Below, piece by piece: positions 1 to 5,891 of a stretch of DNA of 5,891 bases. The stretch is taken from contig JAGVJS010000406.1 of NCBI GenBank assembly GCA_020051025.1, positions 1 through 5,891 on the forward strand. Direction: 5' to 3'. Position 1 is the first letter of the stretch. The number at the start of each line of letters is the position of its first letter. Origin of the DNA: Sphingobium sp. GTDB taxonomy: Bacteria; Pseudomonadota; Alphaproteobacteria; Sphingomonadales; Sphingomonadaceae. Below the pieces are notes generated by a model. The model made no database searches. It had not been told where the DNA came from and worked only from the letters and a program-made list of their open reading frames with translations. The position numbers and the translations under genes were made by a program.

Positions 1-2162
1 CGACCTTCGCCACGGTCGCCGCGCGGTTCACGCGGTTCGCGGGCCGGACGCGTGTCTTCCAGTTCCTCGCCGGTTTCCTGATCGACGACGCGCATGGACA
101 GGCGAACCTTGCCGCGCGGGTCGATTTCCAGAACCTTGACCTTCACTTCCTGGCCTTCCGACACAACGTCGGTCGGCTTTTCGACGCGCTCATTCTTCAT
201 TTCGGAGACGTGGACGAGGCCGTCCTTGCCACCCATGAAGTTCACGAACGCACCAAAGTCGACGATGTTGACGACCTTGCCGGTGTAGACCTTGCCGACT
301 TCCGCTTCCTCGACGATGCCGAGAATCCACTTCTTGGCCGCTTCGATCTGGGCGGTGTCGGACGAGGAAATCTTGATGATGCCTTCGTCGTCAATGTCGA
401 CCTTCGCGCCGGTTTCGGCGACGATCTCGCGGATAACCTTGCCGCCGGTGCCGATGACGTCACGGATCTTCGACTTGTCGATCTGGATCGTCTCGATGCG
501 CGGAGCGTGCGCCGACAGTTCGGTGCGGGTCGAGGACAGAGCCTTGCTCATCTCACCCAGGATATGGGCTCGGCCTTCCTTGGCCTGACGCAGCGCGACT
601 TCGAAGATTTCCTGCGTGATGCCGGCAACCTTGATGTCCATCTGCATCGTGGTGATGCCGGCTTCCGTGCCAGCCACCTTGAAGTCCATGTCGCCGAGGT
701 GATCTTCGTCACCCAGGATGTCGGACAGGACAGCGAAGTCCTTGCCTTCCAGGATAAGACCCATGGCGATGCCCGACACAGGGCGCTTCAGGGGCACACC
801 GGCGTCCATCATCGACAACGAACCGCCGCAGACGGTCGCCATCGAGGAAGAGCCGTTCGACTCGGTGATGTCGGACAGGACGCGGATGGTGTAAGGGAAC
901 TCGTCCTTGCTGGGCAGCACGGGGTGCAGCGCACGCCATGCCAGCTTGCCATGACCCACTTCACGACGACCCGGCGCGCCGAAGCGGCCGACTTCACCGA
1001 CCGAATAGGGCGGGAAGTTATAGTGCAGCATGAAGTTTTCATAATGCAGGCCAGTCAGGCCGTCGATCATCTGCTCGGCGTCCTTGGTGCCCAGCGTGGT
1101 GGTGCAGATCGACTGCGTTTCACCGCGCGTGAACAGCGCCGAACCATGGGTGCGGGGCAGGAAGCCCACCATCGCTTCGATCGGGCGGATCTGCGTGGTG
1201 GTGCGGCCGTCGATGCGCTTGCCGTCCTTCAGGATGGCGGTGCGGACGATTTCCGCTTCCAGCTTCTTGGTCAGCTTGATGCCGGCCATCACGGTCTGGG
1301 CGTCCAGGCCGTCGGCCGCGAACTGGGCCTTCGCCTTGGCGCGGGCTTCATTCAGCGCGTTGGAGCGGGCCGACTTGTCGGTCAGCTTGTAGGCGGCCGT
1401 GATGTCCTTGCCGATCAGCTTCTTCAGCTTCTTCTTCAGGTCTTCGACATTGTCGCCCTTGGCGATGTCCCACGGATCCTTGGCAGCCTTTTCAGCCAGG
1501 TCGATGATCGCGTTGGCGACCTTTTTGCTGGCTTCATGGGCGAACAGAACGGCGCCGAGCATGACGTCTTCCGACAGTTCCTTGGCTTCGGATTCGACCA
1601 TCATCACTGCGTTGCCGGTGGCGGCGACGACCAGGTCGAGTTCACCGGTCTTCACGTCTTCCAGGCTGGGGTTCAGCTGATATTCGCCGTCCTTGTACCC
1701 GACGCGGGCGGCGCCGATCGGACCCATGAAGGGCACGCCCGACAGGGTCAGCGCAGCCGACGCGGCGATCATCGCCACGATATCGGGTTCGCTTTCACCA
1801 TCGAACGAAAGAACCTGCGCGATCACGTTGATTTCGTTGTAGAAACCTTCGGGGAACAGCGGGCGGATCGGGCGGTCGATCAGGCGGGAAACCAGCGTTT
1901 CCTTTTCCGTCGCGCCACGCTCACGCTTGAAGAAGCCACCCGGAATGCGACCGGCGGCCGAATATTTTTCCTGATAGTGGACGGTCAGCGGGAAGAAGTC
2001 CTGGCCTTCCTTCACGCTCTTGGCGGCGGTCACGGCGCACAGCACTACGGTTTCGCCATAGGTGGCCAGCACGGCGGCGTCAGCCTGGCGCGCGATACGG
2101 CCGGTTTCGAGGGTCAGCGTCTTGCCGGCCAGCTCGATCGAAACTTTCTTTACATCGAACAT
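1..2162 (-). CDS. pnp: Polyribonucleotide nucleotidyltransferase (PNPase), 3' end beyond window
   Basis: PNPase degrades RNA 3'-to-5' by phosphorolysis, releasing nucleoside diphosphates, and belongs to the RNA degradosome in many bacteria. The reading frame starts [14 protein letters not shown] and runs 720 codons to the left edge without a stop. Domains in order: RNase PH 1 (about 12-143) with the RNA-contacting loop F77-F78-K79-R80; helical linker; RNase PH 2 (about 315-540) with phosphate-site R399-R400, an SNGSSS stretch, and the catalytic set D487, D493, K495 in [13 protein letters not shown] (E. coli D486/D492/K494 shifted by one); KH domain with GxxG loop G571-T-G-G574; S1 domain about 620-690; then a charged, probably disordered tail ([13 protein letters not shown]). 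Full-length relatives are about 700-780 residues, so little is missing. The start is fixed by the N-terminal family sequence and by GAAGGA 8 nt upstream. It follows rpsO in the same direction, the classic pairing. In E. coli pnp is autoregulated through its leader; whether that holds here is not visible. Confidence 0.98.
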   Translation of the reverse strand, partial: MFDVKKVSIELAGKTLTLETGRIARQADAAVLATYGETVVLCAVTAAKSVKEGQDFFPLTVHYQEKYSAAGRIPGGFFKRERGATEKETLVSRLIDRPIRPLFPEGFYNEINVIAQVLSFDGESEPDIVAMIAASAALTLSGVPFMGPIGAARVGYKDGEYQLNPSLEDVKTGELDLVVAATGNAVMMVESEAKELSEDVMLGAVLFAHEASKKVANAIIDLAEKAAKDPWDIAKGDNVEDLKKKLKKLIGKDITAAYKLTDKSARSNALNEARAKAKAQFAADGLDAQTVMAGIKLTKKLEAEIVRTAILKDGKRIDGRTTTQIRPIEAMVGFLPRTHGSALFTRGETQSICTTTLGTKDAEQMIDGLTGLHYENFMLHYNFPPYSVGEVGRFGAPGRREVGHGKLAWRALHPVLPSKDEFPYTIRVLSDITESNGSSSMATVCGGSLSMMDAGVPLKRPVSGIAMGLILEGKDFAVLSDILGDEDHLGDMDFKVAGTEAGITTMQMDIKVAGITQEIFEVALRQAKEGRAHILGEMSKALSSTRTELSAHAPRIETIQIDKSKIRDVIGTGGKVIREIVAETGAKVDIDDEGIIKISSSDTAQIEAAKKWILGIVEEAEVGKVYTGKVVNIVDFGAFVNFMGGKDGLVHVSEMKNERVEKPTDVVSEGQEVKVKVLEIDPRGKVRLSMRVVDQETGEELEDTRPAREPREPRGDRGEG

Positions 2163-2170
2163 GTATGTTT

Positions 2171-2176
2171 TCCTTC
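2171..2176 (-). promoter_or_regulatory. Shine-Dalgarno site of pnp
   Basis: GAAGGA on the minus strand lies 8 nt before the ATG at 2162. It supports that start and shows that pnp has its own ribosome entry rather than relying on coupling to rpsO. Confidence 0.8.
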
Positions 2177-2302
2177 GCCCACCTGGCCCTATTGCCGGGC
2201 GGGGCCTGTCTGCGCGCTTATCCGGCGCGCGGCGGTTTGGGGTGTAATGAACCCCTTTGACCAGATGGTTACACCGGATTGTGCAGCCATCCCTTTTAAC
2301 GT

Positions 2303-2373
2303 GCTCCGGCGAAAGCCGGAGCCCAGGGTTCCAAACGCAGCGCCTGAAACCCTGGATCCCCGCCTGCGCGGGG
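2303..2373. repeat. Composite REP-like palindromic element in the rpsO-pnp spacer
   Basis: Three adjacent palindromes make up the element. The first is a perfect 8-bp stem (2303-2310 with 2315-2322, 4-nt loop). The second is ccagggtt at 2323-2330 pairing with aaccctgg at 2348-2355 around a 17-nt loop. The third is ccccgc at 2358-2363 pairing with gcgggg at 2368-2373. Translated on the minus strand the region reads [24 protein letters not shown], a hallmark of the palindromic repeats I associate with sphingomonad and related genomes. The block GGATCCCCGCCTGCGCGGGG also occurs in the truB copy. The right end reads ggggcgcc where the truB copy has ggggatgacg, so this copy looks degenerate. It lies in the transcribed leader of pnp and would fold in the mRNA. 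Confidence 0.8.
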
Positions 2374-2402
2374 GGCGCCCTTGCCTATTTGGCCAAACGT
2401 AA

Positions 2403-2424
2403 TCGGCCCGCCGAAGCGGGCCGA
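2403..2424 (-). terminator. Stem-loop with UUCG tetraloop just after rpsO (attenuator, terminator or 3'-end stabiliser)
   Basis: A perfect 9-bp stem (2403-2411 with 2416-2424) begins 10 nt after the rpsO stop. In the minus-strand transcript the loop is UUCG closed by a C-G pair, the exceptionally stable C(UUCG)G tetraloop. The downstream RNA is AUUACGUUUGG, so the U-run expected of a strong intrinsic terminator is poor. I infer partial termination or protection of the rpsO 3' end, which would allow S15 and PNPase to be made in different amounts. E. coli has a terminator at the same place between rpsO and pnp. Confidence 0.55.
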
Positions 2425-2434
2425 ACTTATTGGG

Positions 2435-2704
2435 TCACTTGCGCAGGCCCAGCTTGGTGATGAGGTCGGTATAGCGACCCGCATCCTTCTTCTTCAGATA
2501 GTCCAGCAGCGAACGACGCTTGTTGACCAGCATCAGCAGGCCGCGACGGCTGTGGTTATCCTTGTGATGACCCTTGAAATGCTCGGTCAGGTTGGTGATG
2601 CGTTCCGTCAGGATCGCAACCTGGACTTCCGGCGAACCGGTGTCACCCTCAGCGCGGGCATATTCCTTGATGAGCGCTTCTTTACGCTCGGCAGTGATCG
2701 TCAT
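2435..2704 (-). CDS. rpsO: 30S ribosomal protein S15
   Basis: S15 is a primary binding protein of the 30S platform. It contacts the central domain of 16S rRNA and bridges to the large subunit. The 89-residue product has the usual family length and no extension. Conserved features are [11 protein letters not shown] at 20-30, which lies in the rRNA three-way-junction contact region, and H47-K-D-N-H-S-R-R54 followed by GLL, the helix-loop that contacts 16S rRNA. The C-terminus is the typical basic TKLGLRK. The ATG at 2704 overlaps the truB stop codon (ATGA, 4 bp) and is preceded by a good GAAGGA inside the truB tail, so translation is probably coupled as well as independently initiated. pnp follows after 272 bp. 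S15 represses its own mRNA in several bacteria, but I do not recognise such an operator here. Confidence 0.98.
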   Translation of the reverse strand: MTITAERKEALIKEYARAEGDTGSPEVQVAILTERITNLTEHFKGHHKDNHSRRGLLMLVNKRRSLLDYLKKKDAGRYTDLITKLGLRK

Positions 2705-3702
2705 CTGTCTTCTTCCTTCGGCATCAGGTTAAATCCACGCACTACCCGGATGTCTCCGTCCTGTGCTTCGACCAGCGCCACGGGAATATCCCCGTCGAAC
2801 GCCAGATGAAGACCGGTGGCAATGTCGGACCCCGACAGCACCTTCCCCTGTCGGAGAGCCAGTGCATCATCGGGAGAGACTGCAAGAGCCGGGATGTCGT
2901 CCAGCCCTGCGGTCAGCGGCAGCATAAGTCTGCCGATTGCGCCGCCCCTAGCAGCTTCGTCCAATTTGTCCAGCGAAATCGCGGTTTCCAGCGTGAACGG
3001 CCCGGCCTTCACCCGGCGCAACATGGTGACATGCCCGACCGTGCCGAGCGCCAGCGCAATGTCGCGGGCAAGGGAGCGGATATAAGTGCCCTTGGAGACA
3101 TGGGCGGTCAGGGTCACTTCGTTCAAAGCATCGTCATCCCCGCGCAGGCGGGGATCCATCTCCTGACCTTGTCTCTGGGCGAGAGGTGCGTGAGATGGAT
3201 TCCCGCCTGCGCGGGGATGACGGATGTGTAGCCCATGGATCGTCACCGACCGCAGCTTCATCGCCACTTCCTCCCCCTTGCGGGCGAGGTCATAGGCGCG
3301 CTGGCCGTCGATCAGGATGGCGCTGTAGGCCGGCGGCGCCTGCTCGATCGGCCCTGTGAAGCGCGGCAGCATGGCCTCCACTTCGGCCAGCGTGGGCCGC
3401 TGATCGCTGTCCGCGATCACCTTCCCCTCCAGATCCAGCGTATCCGTCTGGCTTCCGAACCGGATCGTGAAGTCGTAAATCTTGTCGCTGTCGAGCATCC
3501 GCCCGGCCAGCTTGGTCGCTTCCCCCACCGCGATCGGCAGCACGCCGGTCGCCAGCGGATCGAGCGTGCCGCCATGGCCGACCTTCCACTTCTCCGTTCC
3601 GCCCAGCAATTCCCGCTGCGTCCGCAACGCGCGCTTGACCGCGCTGACCGCCTGCGTGGAACCGAGGCCATGGGGTTTGTCGAGAATGATCCAGCCGTGC
3701 AT
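2701..3702 (-). CDS. truB: tRNA pseudouridine(55) synthase TruB with an in-frame repeat insertion
   Basis: TruB converts U55 in the T-loop of tRNAs to pseudouridine. The product is 333 residues, starting [16 protein letters not shown]. Motif [14 protein letters not shown] carries the catalytic aspartate D48 (same number as E. coli), Y76 in DKIYDF is the conserved active-site tyrosine, and K204-G-T-Y-I-R209 is the third conserved motif. The C-terminal part (about 265-333) matches the small accessory domain. Residues about 161-191 (HPRAGGNP...[10 protein letters not shown]) are not TruB sequence. They are encoded by a palindromic repeat lying between the strand VTIHGLHI and the strand [15 protein letters not shown]. 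Removing them leaves about 302 residues, normal for the family. All catalytic motifs and the frame are intact, so I call it functional, though activity is not proven by sequence. It is the first gene of the visible operon; its stop overlaps the rpsO start. The start is chosen by family N-terminus; only a weak AAGG lies upstream. Confidence 0.96.
   Translation of the reverse strand: MHGWIILDKPHGLGSTQAVSAVKRALRTQRELLGGTEKWKVGHGGTLDPLATGVLPIAVGEATKLAGRMLDSDKIYDFTIRFGSQTDTLDLEGKVIADSDQRPTLAEVEAMLPRFTGPIEQAPPAYSAILIDGQRAYDLARKGEEVAMKLRSVTIHGLHIRHPRAGGNPSHAPLAQRQGQEMDPRLRGDDDALNEVTLTAHVSKGTYIRSLARDIALALGTVGHVTMLRRVKAGPFTLETAISLDKLDEAARGGAIGRLMLPLTAGLDDIPALAVSPDDALALRQGKVLSGSDIATGLHLAFDGDIPVALVEAQDGDIRVVRGFNLMPKEEDR
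2714..2719 (-). promoter_or_regulatory. Shine-Dalgarno site of rpsO inside the truB 3' end
   Basis: GAAGGA on the minus strand lies 9 nt before the rpsO ATG, within the truB codons for the KEED residues near its C-terminus. The ribosomal protein gene therefore has a strong ribosome-binding site of its own despite the ATGA overlap. Confidence 0.75.
3132..3222. repeat. 91-bp palindromic repeat element inserted within truB
   Basis: The inverted arms 3132-3162 and 3192-3222 match at 30 of 31 positions, with only one mismatch, around a 29-nt centre (3163-3191). The centre contains a small ctct/agag hairpin. The ends read cgtcatcccc and ggggatgacg. The element shares GGATCCCCGCCTGCGCGGGG with the element in the rpsO-pnp spacer. 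On the plus strand it reads [11 protein letters not shown]...[12 protein letters not shown], and in the truB frame HPRAGGNP...[10 protein letters not shown]. Both are well-known translations of this repeat type. Neither reading frame has a stop, which is what allows the insertion to be tolerated. No transposase lies nearby, so it would depend on an enzyme elsewhere, as REP-like elements usually do. Confidence 0.93.
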
Positions 3703-3764
3703 GGCGGCGGGCCTTATATATCCCGCCTTGGCCTGTCAGCCATTAATGCGCTATCCGGGCGCCC
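3703..3764. promoter_or_regulatory. Divergent promoter region between truB and the HAD hydrolase
   Basis: These 62 bp must hold at least part of the promoters for both genes, because they are divergent and nothing else separates them. For truB (minus strand) CTGACA at 3734-3739 and TATAAG at 3713-3718 resemble -35 and -10 boxes, but the spacing is only 15 and the predicted leader would be about 4 nt. For the HAD gene (plus strand) TTGGCC at 3728-3733 and CTATCC at 3751-3756 are 17 apart but weak. The location is firm; the exact boxes are guesses. Confidence 0.35.
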
Positions 3765-4460
3765 ATGACCATCAAGCTCATCTGCCTGGATGCCGACGAT
3801 ACGCTCTGGCACAATATGCGCCATTTTCATGAGACGGAGGACGCGCTCTTCGACATGTTGCGTCCATTCGCGGCGACCGATGTGACGCGCGAACGCATGA
3901 TCGCCTGCGAAATTCGCAACCTGCCGCTCTATGGCTACGGCGCCAAGGGCTTTACCCTCTCGATGATCGAGACGGCGATGGACCTGGCGGGCGACAAACT
4001 CGCCATCGAGACGATCAGGGGAATATTGGCAGCGGGCCGCGCCCTGATGGCGCATCCCGTCGACCTGTTCGACGGGGTGCAGGATACGCTGGAGCGGCTG
4101 GCCGATATCGCGCCGCTGGTGCTGGTGACGAAGGGCGACCTGCTGCATCAGGAAAGCAAGCTGGCCGCATCGGGCCTTGGCGACCTCTTTTCCGGCATCG
4201 AAATCGTCAGCGACAAAAAAGCCGATACGTTCCGCACGCTCTTCTCCCGCATGAACATCGACCCACAAGACGCTGTCATGGCTGGCGATTCCATGCGATC
4301 CGACATTCTCCCCGCGCTGGAGGCAGGCGCATGGGCCGCCTTCATCCCGCAGGAGGGCGCATGGGTCCATGAAAGCGCCGCCGCGCCGTCGGACCATCCC
4401 TGCTTCACGCAACTACAGCGTCTCGCCGACCTGCCGGACTGGATCGCGACGATCAGTTGA
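3765..4460 (+). CDS. HAD-superfamily hydrolase (probable phosphatase)
   Basis: This is a 231-residue haloacid-dehalogenase-fold hydrolase. These enzymes usually remove phosphate from small metabolites through a phospho-aspartate intermediate with Mg2+. Motif I is D9-A-D11-D-T13-L (nucleophile D9, acid/base D11), and its second aspartate argues for phosphatase rather than dehalogenase. Motif II is T122 in LVTKGD, motif III a lysine in SDKKADTF (K151 or K152), and motif IV G174-D175-S176-M-R-S-D180. The segment between motif I and about residue 100 is a helical C1-type cap. No signal peptide or membrane segment is evident, so it is cytosolic. It resembles the COG1011-type group (YigB/YjjG-like), but I cannot name a substrate. 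The ATG at 3765 gives motif I its usual position near residue 9; I see no good Shine-Dalgarno. It is divergent from truB, and its 3' end overlaps the convergent acetyltransferase gene by 8 bp. Confidence 0.9.
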   Translation: MTIKLICLDADDTLWHNMRHFHETEDALFDMLRPFAATDVTRERMIACEIRNLPLYGYGAKGFTLSMIETAMDLAGDKLAIETIRGILAAGRALMAHPVDLFDGVQDTLERLADIAPLVLVTKGDLLHQESKLAASGLGDLFSGIEIVSDKKADTFRTLFSRMNIDPQDAVMAGDSMRSDILPALEAGAWAAFIPQEGAWVHESAAAPSDHPCFTQLQRLADLPDWIATIS

Positions 4461-5004
4461 TCCGCGCCCGCCATTCATCCGCCAGGATCGAATAGATTAC
4501 CGTATCGCGGATATGGCCGGTCCAGGTGATGCGCTGCTTGCGCAACACGCCCTCGCGCACCGCGCCCAGCTTTTCCACCGCCTTTTGCGACCGGACATTG
4601 CGCTGGTCGATGCAAAATTCGATCCGGGTGAAGCCGCAGTCCAGCGCACGACCGATCAGCAACGGCTTGATCCGGCCGTTAAGACCAGTGCCCCGCGCCG
4701 CGGGCGTCATATAGGTGCCGCCCAGTTCCAGCCAGTTGTCGGCGGCGGCCACCCGCAGGAAGCCCGACATGCCGACCGGCACGCCATCCGCGCGGATCAG
4801 GAAGGGAAAGCGATCGGGGTTGGCGATGGTCGCATCGAATATCGCATCGAAATGATCGCCCGACCAGTTGGCCGGAAAAATCTCCCACACCGGATCGTCC
4901 ACCGGGCACAGCGCGCGCAGAGCCTCGCGATGTTCTTCCCGCAACTGCTCCAGAGACAGGCCCGGCGCATTGATCGGCGCCAGCAATTCTTCCATCCGGT
5001 TCAT
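4453..5004 (-). CDS. GNAT-family N-acetyltransferase (RimJ/RimL-like)
   Basis: The 183-residue product has the GNAT fold, which transfers an acetyl group from acetyl-CoA to an amine. The acetyl-CoA pyrophosphate-binding motif A is seen as T100-P-A-A-R104-G-T-G-L108, after the strand WLELGGTYM (91-99). Later come the strand TRIEFCID (126-133) and the [22 protein letters not shown] segment (134-155), characteristic of the Acetyltransf_3 group that includes RimJ/RimL and many small-molecule acetyltransferases. The start at 5004 forms an ATGA overlap with the tdk stop, so translation is probably coupled. A longer open frame upstream to 5289 only shadows tdk and is not used. The position beside tdk does not identify a substrate; an antibiotic, a ribosomal-protein N-terminus or a metabolite are all possible. 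The 3' end overlaps the convergent HAD gene by 8 bp. Confidence 0.92.
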   Translation of the reverse strand: MNRMEELLAPINAPGLSLEQLREEHREALRALCPVDDPVWEIFPANWSGDHFDAIFDATIANPDRFPFLIRADGVPVGMSGFLRVAAADNWLELGGTYMTPAARGTGLNGRIKPLLIGRALDCGFTRIEFCIDQRNVRSQKAVEKLGAVREGVLRKQRITWTGHIRDTVIYSILADEWRARIN

Positions 5005-5579
5005 CCCTGCATCTGCTCCACAAAATGACGGCGACACAGCGCCACATAACGGTCGTTGCCGCCAATCTCGGTCTGGTCGCCCTGCCGGATCGCCCTGCCC
5101 TGCCCGTCGACGCGCAGGTTCATGATCGCCTTGCGCCCGCATTCGCAGATCGTCTTGATCTCGCTCAGCGAGTCGGCCAGCCCCAGCAGCGCGGCGCTGC
5201 CGGGAAAAAGCTGCCCCTGAAAGTCGGTGCGGATGCCATAGCAGAGGACGGGGATGCCCAGCCGGTCGCACACCGCACCCAATTGCCACACCTGCGCCTC
5301 GGTCAGGAACTGCGCCTCGTCCAGCAGCACGCAGGATAGCGGCGTAGCCTGATGCTGCGCAGTGATGGCGGCGAAGATATCGGTAGCCGGATCGAACAGA
5401 TGGGCCTGCGCCTCCAGCCCGATGCGCGACACGATGCGTCCCTGGCCATAACGATCATCCAGCGCGGCGGTCCACAACATCGTGTCCATGCCGCGCTCGC
5501 GATAATTGAAGTCCGATTGCAGCAAGGTCGTCGATTTCCCCGCATTCATCGAACTGTAGTAAAAATAGAGTTTCGCCAT
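5001..5579 (-). CDS. tdk: Thymidine kinase (type II)
   Basis: Thymidine kinase phosphorylates thymidine to dTMP with ATP in the pyrimidine salvage pathway; type II enzymes are tetrameric and inhibited by dTTP. The 192-residue protein begins [17 protein letters not shown], with the P-loop at about 9-17 (K15-S16-T17). D87-E88 in VLLDEAQFL holds the catalytic base E88. The Zn2+ ligands C145 and C147 (CECG) and C182 and H185 (LCRRH) fall at the same positions as in E. coli Tdk. The flexible thymidine-binding lasso region follows the first zinc pair, and IGGNDRY is conserved. I chose the ATG at 5579 because it gives the family N-terminus; an in-frame ATG 4 codons upstream (5591) would add MRRG without a better ribosome site. 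Only a close CAGGGG precedes the chosen start. The stop overlaps the acetyltransferase start, implying one transcript. Confidence 0.97.
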   Translation of the reverse strand: MAKLYFYYSSMNAGKSTTLLQSDFNYRERGMDTMLWTAALDDRYGQGRIVSRIGLEAQAHLFDPATDIFAAITAQHQATPLSCVLLDEAQFLTEAQVWQLGAVCDRLGIPVLCYGIRTDFQGQLFPGSAALLGLADSLSEIKTICECGRKAIMNLRVDGQGRAIRQGDQTEIGGNDRYVALCRRHFVEQMQG

Positions 5580-5652
5580 GCCCCTGCGCATAGAGCGATT
5601 TCACGGCAGATGGAAATGTTGGCTGGCGGCGCGTGGTTGCGCCCCCTCCCTT

Positions 5653-5727
5653 CCGTTCGCTTCGAGCGCAGTCGAGAAGCGCGTAGCGCCGCGTCCTCCG
5701 TTTCTCGACATGCTCGAAACGAACGGG
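5653..5727. repeat. Inverted-repeat element of a second type, between hydrolase and tdk
   Basis: The left arm (about 5655-5681, gttcgcttcgagcgcagt...) and right arm (about 5699-5724) are imperfect inverted copies. They share gttcg, ttcgagc and gtcgagaa with a few mismatches and one gap. The centre holds a small gcgc-gta-gcgc hairpin (5679-5689). The core ttcgagc..gtcgagaa is a repeat type I recall from sphingomonad genomes ('tttcgagcgaagtcgagaa'). It is unrelated to the GGATCCCCGCC family in truB. On the minus strand it follows the hydrolase stop by about 15 nt, so it could form a 3'-end stem-loop protecting or terminating that transcript; there is no U-run after it. Confidence 0.75.
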
Positions 5728-5741
5728 TCTTGTCTTGAACC

Positions 5742-5891
5742 TTAACGCATGCTCGGCGCCACGCCCGCCAGGAACCGCACCAGCGCGTCGGCCAGTGCGA
5801 TGCGACTATCGGAGAAACTGTGGTCGGTCGGCCAGACCATCAGCCGCGCATTGGGGTTGGCCCCCTGAGCATCCGCCGCAACCTTGCGCGC
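5742..5891 (-). CDS. C-terminal end of an alpha/beta-hydrolase-like protein (5' part outside window)
   Basis: The last 49 codons and a TAA stop (5742-5744) of a minus-strand gene enter from the right edge. The visible end includes NPNARLMVWPTDHSFSDSR, then a helix IALADALVRFLAGVAPSMR. The DHSFSD stretch, a histidine after a strand and before a final helix, matches the catalytic-histidine position of alpha/beta-hydrolase (prolyl-oligopeptidase-like) proteins. The nucleophile and acid would lie outside the window, so substrate and subfamily are unknown. The frame is open throughout and the composition matches the neighbouring genes. tdk begins 162 bp downstream in the same direction, but the inverted repeat between them argues against a simple shared operon. 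Confidence 0.7.
   Translation of the reverse strand, partial: ARKVAADAQGANPNARLMVWPTDHSFSDSRIALADALVRFLAGVAPSMR

Noticed and set aside
210..2402. 730-codon open frame on the plus strand
   Set aside because: It lies antisense to pnp, which has full-length family similarity and catalytic residues. The antisense product is low-complexity and unrecognisable; long shadow frames are expected in GC-rich coding DNA.
2381..2809. 142-codon plus-strand frame opposite rpsO
   Set aside because: It is antisense to S15 and the end of truB, both certain, and resembles no known protein.
2303..3222. CRISPR-like repeats
   Set aside because: There are only two related palindromes about 760 bp apart, with no regular spacers and no cas genes; they are REP-like elements.
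2806..3231. Plus-strand frame ending VIPAQAGI...IPACAGMT
   Set aside because: These words are translations of the palindromic repeat and are often annotated as hypothetical proteins. The rest of the frame is antisense to truB.
2701..3702. truB as a pseudogene disrupted by the repeat
   Set aside because: The frame is intact, the catalytic motifs are all present and the insertion adds whole codons, so nothing shows inactivation.
3714..4412. 232-codon minus-strand frame opposite the HAD gene
   Set aside because: The plus strand has all four HAD motifs; the antisense frame has no recognisable motif and no ribosome site.
4453..5289. Longer 278-codon version of the acetyltransferase
   Set aside because: The extra N-terminus is an out-of-frame reading of tdk. 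The ATG at 5004 gives a normal GNAT length and an ATGA overlap.

Overview
The window looks like a chromosomal core region of a GC-rich alphaproteobacterium, most likely a sphingomonad (Sphingomonas/Sphingobium-like). The clues are the truB-rpsO-pnp order, the character of the proteins, and palindromic repeats whose translations read 'PRAGGNP...DPRLRGDD' on one strand and 'VIPAQAGI...IPACAGMT' on the other. I recognise this signature from sphingomonad and related genomes. The genus is an inference from memory, not from a search.

Layout. Positions 1-3702 (minus strand) hold an RNA-metabolism operon transcribed right to left: truB (tRNA U55 pseudouridine synthase), rpsO (ribosomal protein S15; its start overlaps the truB stop in an ATGA) and pnp (polynucleotide phosphorylase, cut by the left window edge after 720 codons). 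The 272-bp rpsO-pnp spacer carries a C(UUCG)G hairpin just after rpsO, a composite REP-like palindromic element, and the pnp Shine-Dalgarno site. A 62-bp divergent spacer separates truB from a plus-strand HAD-family hydrolase (3765-4460). That gene converges on, and overlaps by 8 bp, a minus-strand GNAT acetyltransferase (4453-5004). The acetyltransferase is in turn coupled by an ATGA overlap to tdk (type II thymidine kinase, 5001-5579). Upstream of tdk lies a second type of inverted repeat (about 5653-5727), then the last 49 codons of an alpha/beta-hydrolase-like protein that enters from the right edge.

Main point of interest. A 91-bp, nearly perfect inverted repeat (31-bp arms with one mismatch, 29-bp loop) sits inside truB without breaking its frame. 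It adds about 30 residues between the strand before it and the conserved KGTYIR motif. A related element lies in the rpsO-pnp spacer, so one mobile palindrome family appears both within a coding sequence and in the leader of the same operon. The mRNA would carry a very strong stem-loop in the middle of truB, which could affect folding, RNase III processing or translation.

How the genes work together. S15 and PNPase form the classic rpsO-pnp pair of ribosome assembly and RNA turnover, and TruB adds tRNA modification. Thymidine kinase is a nucleotide-salvage enzyme; its coupled acetyltransferase has no clear substrate. I saw no undescribed multi-gene system. Apart from the repeats, the region is ordinary housekeeping sequence.
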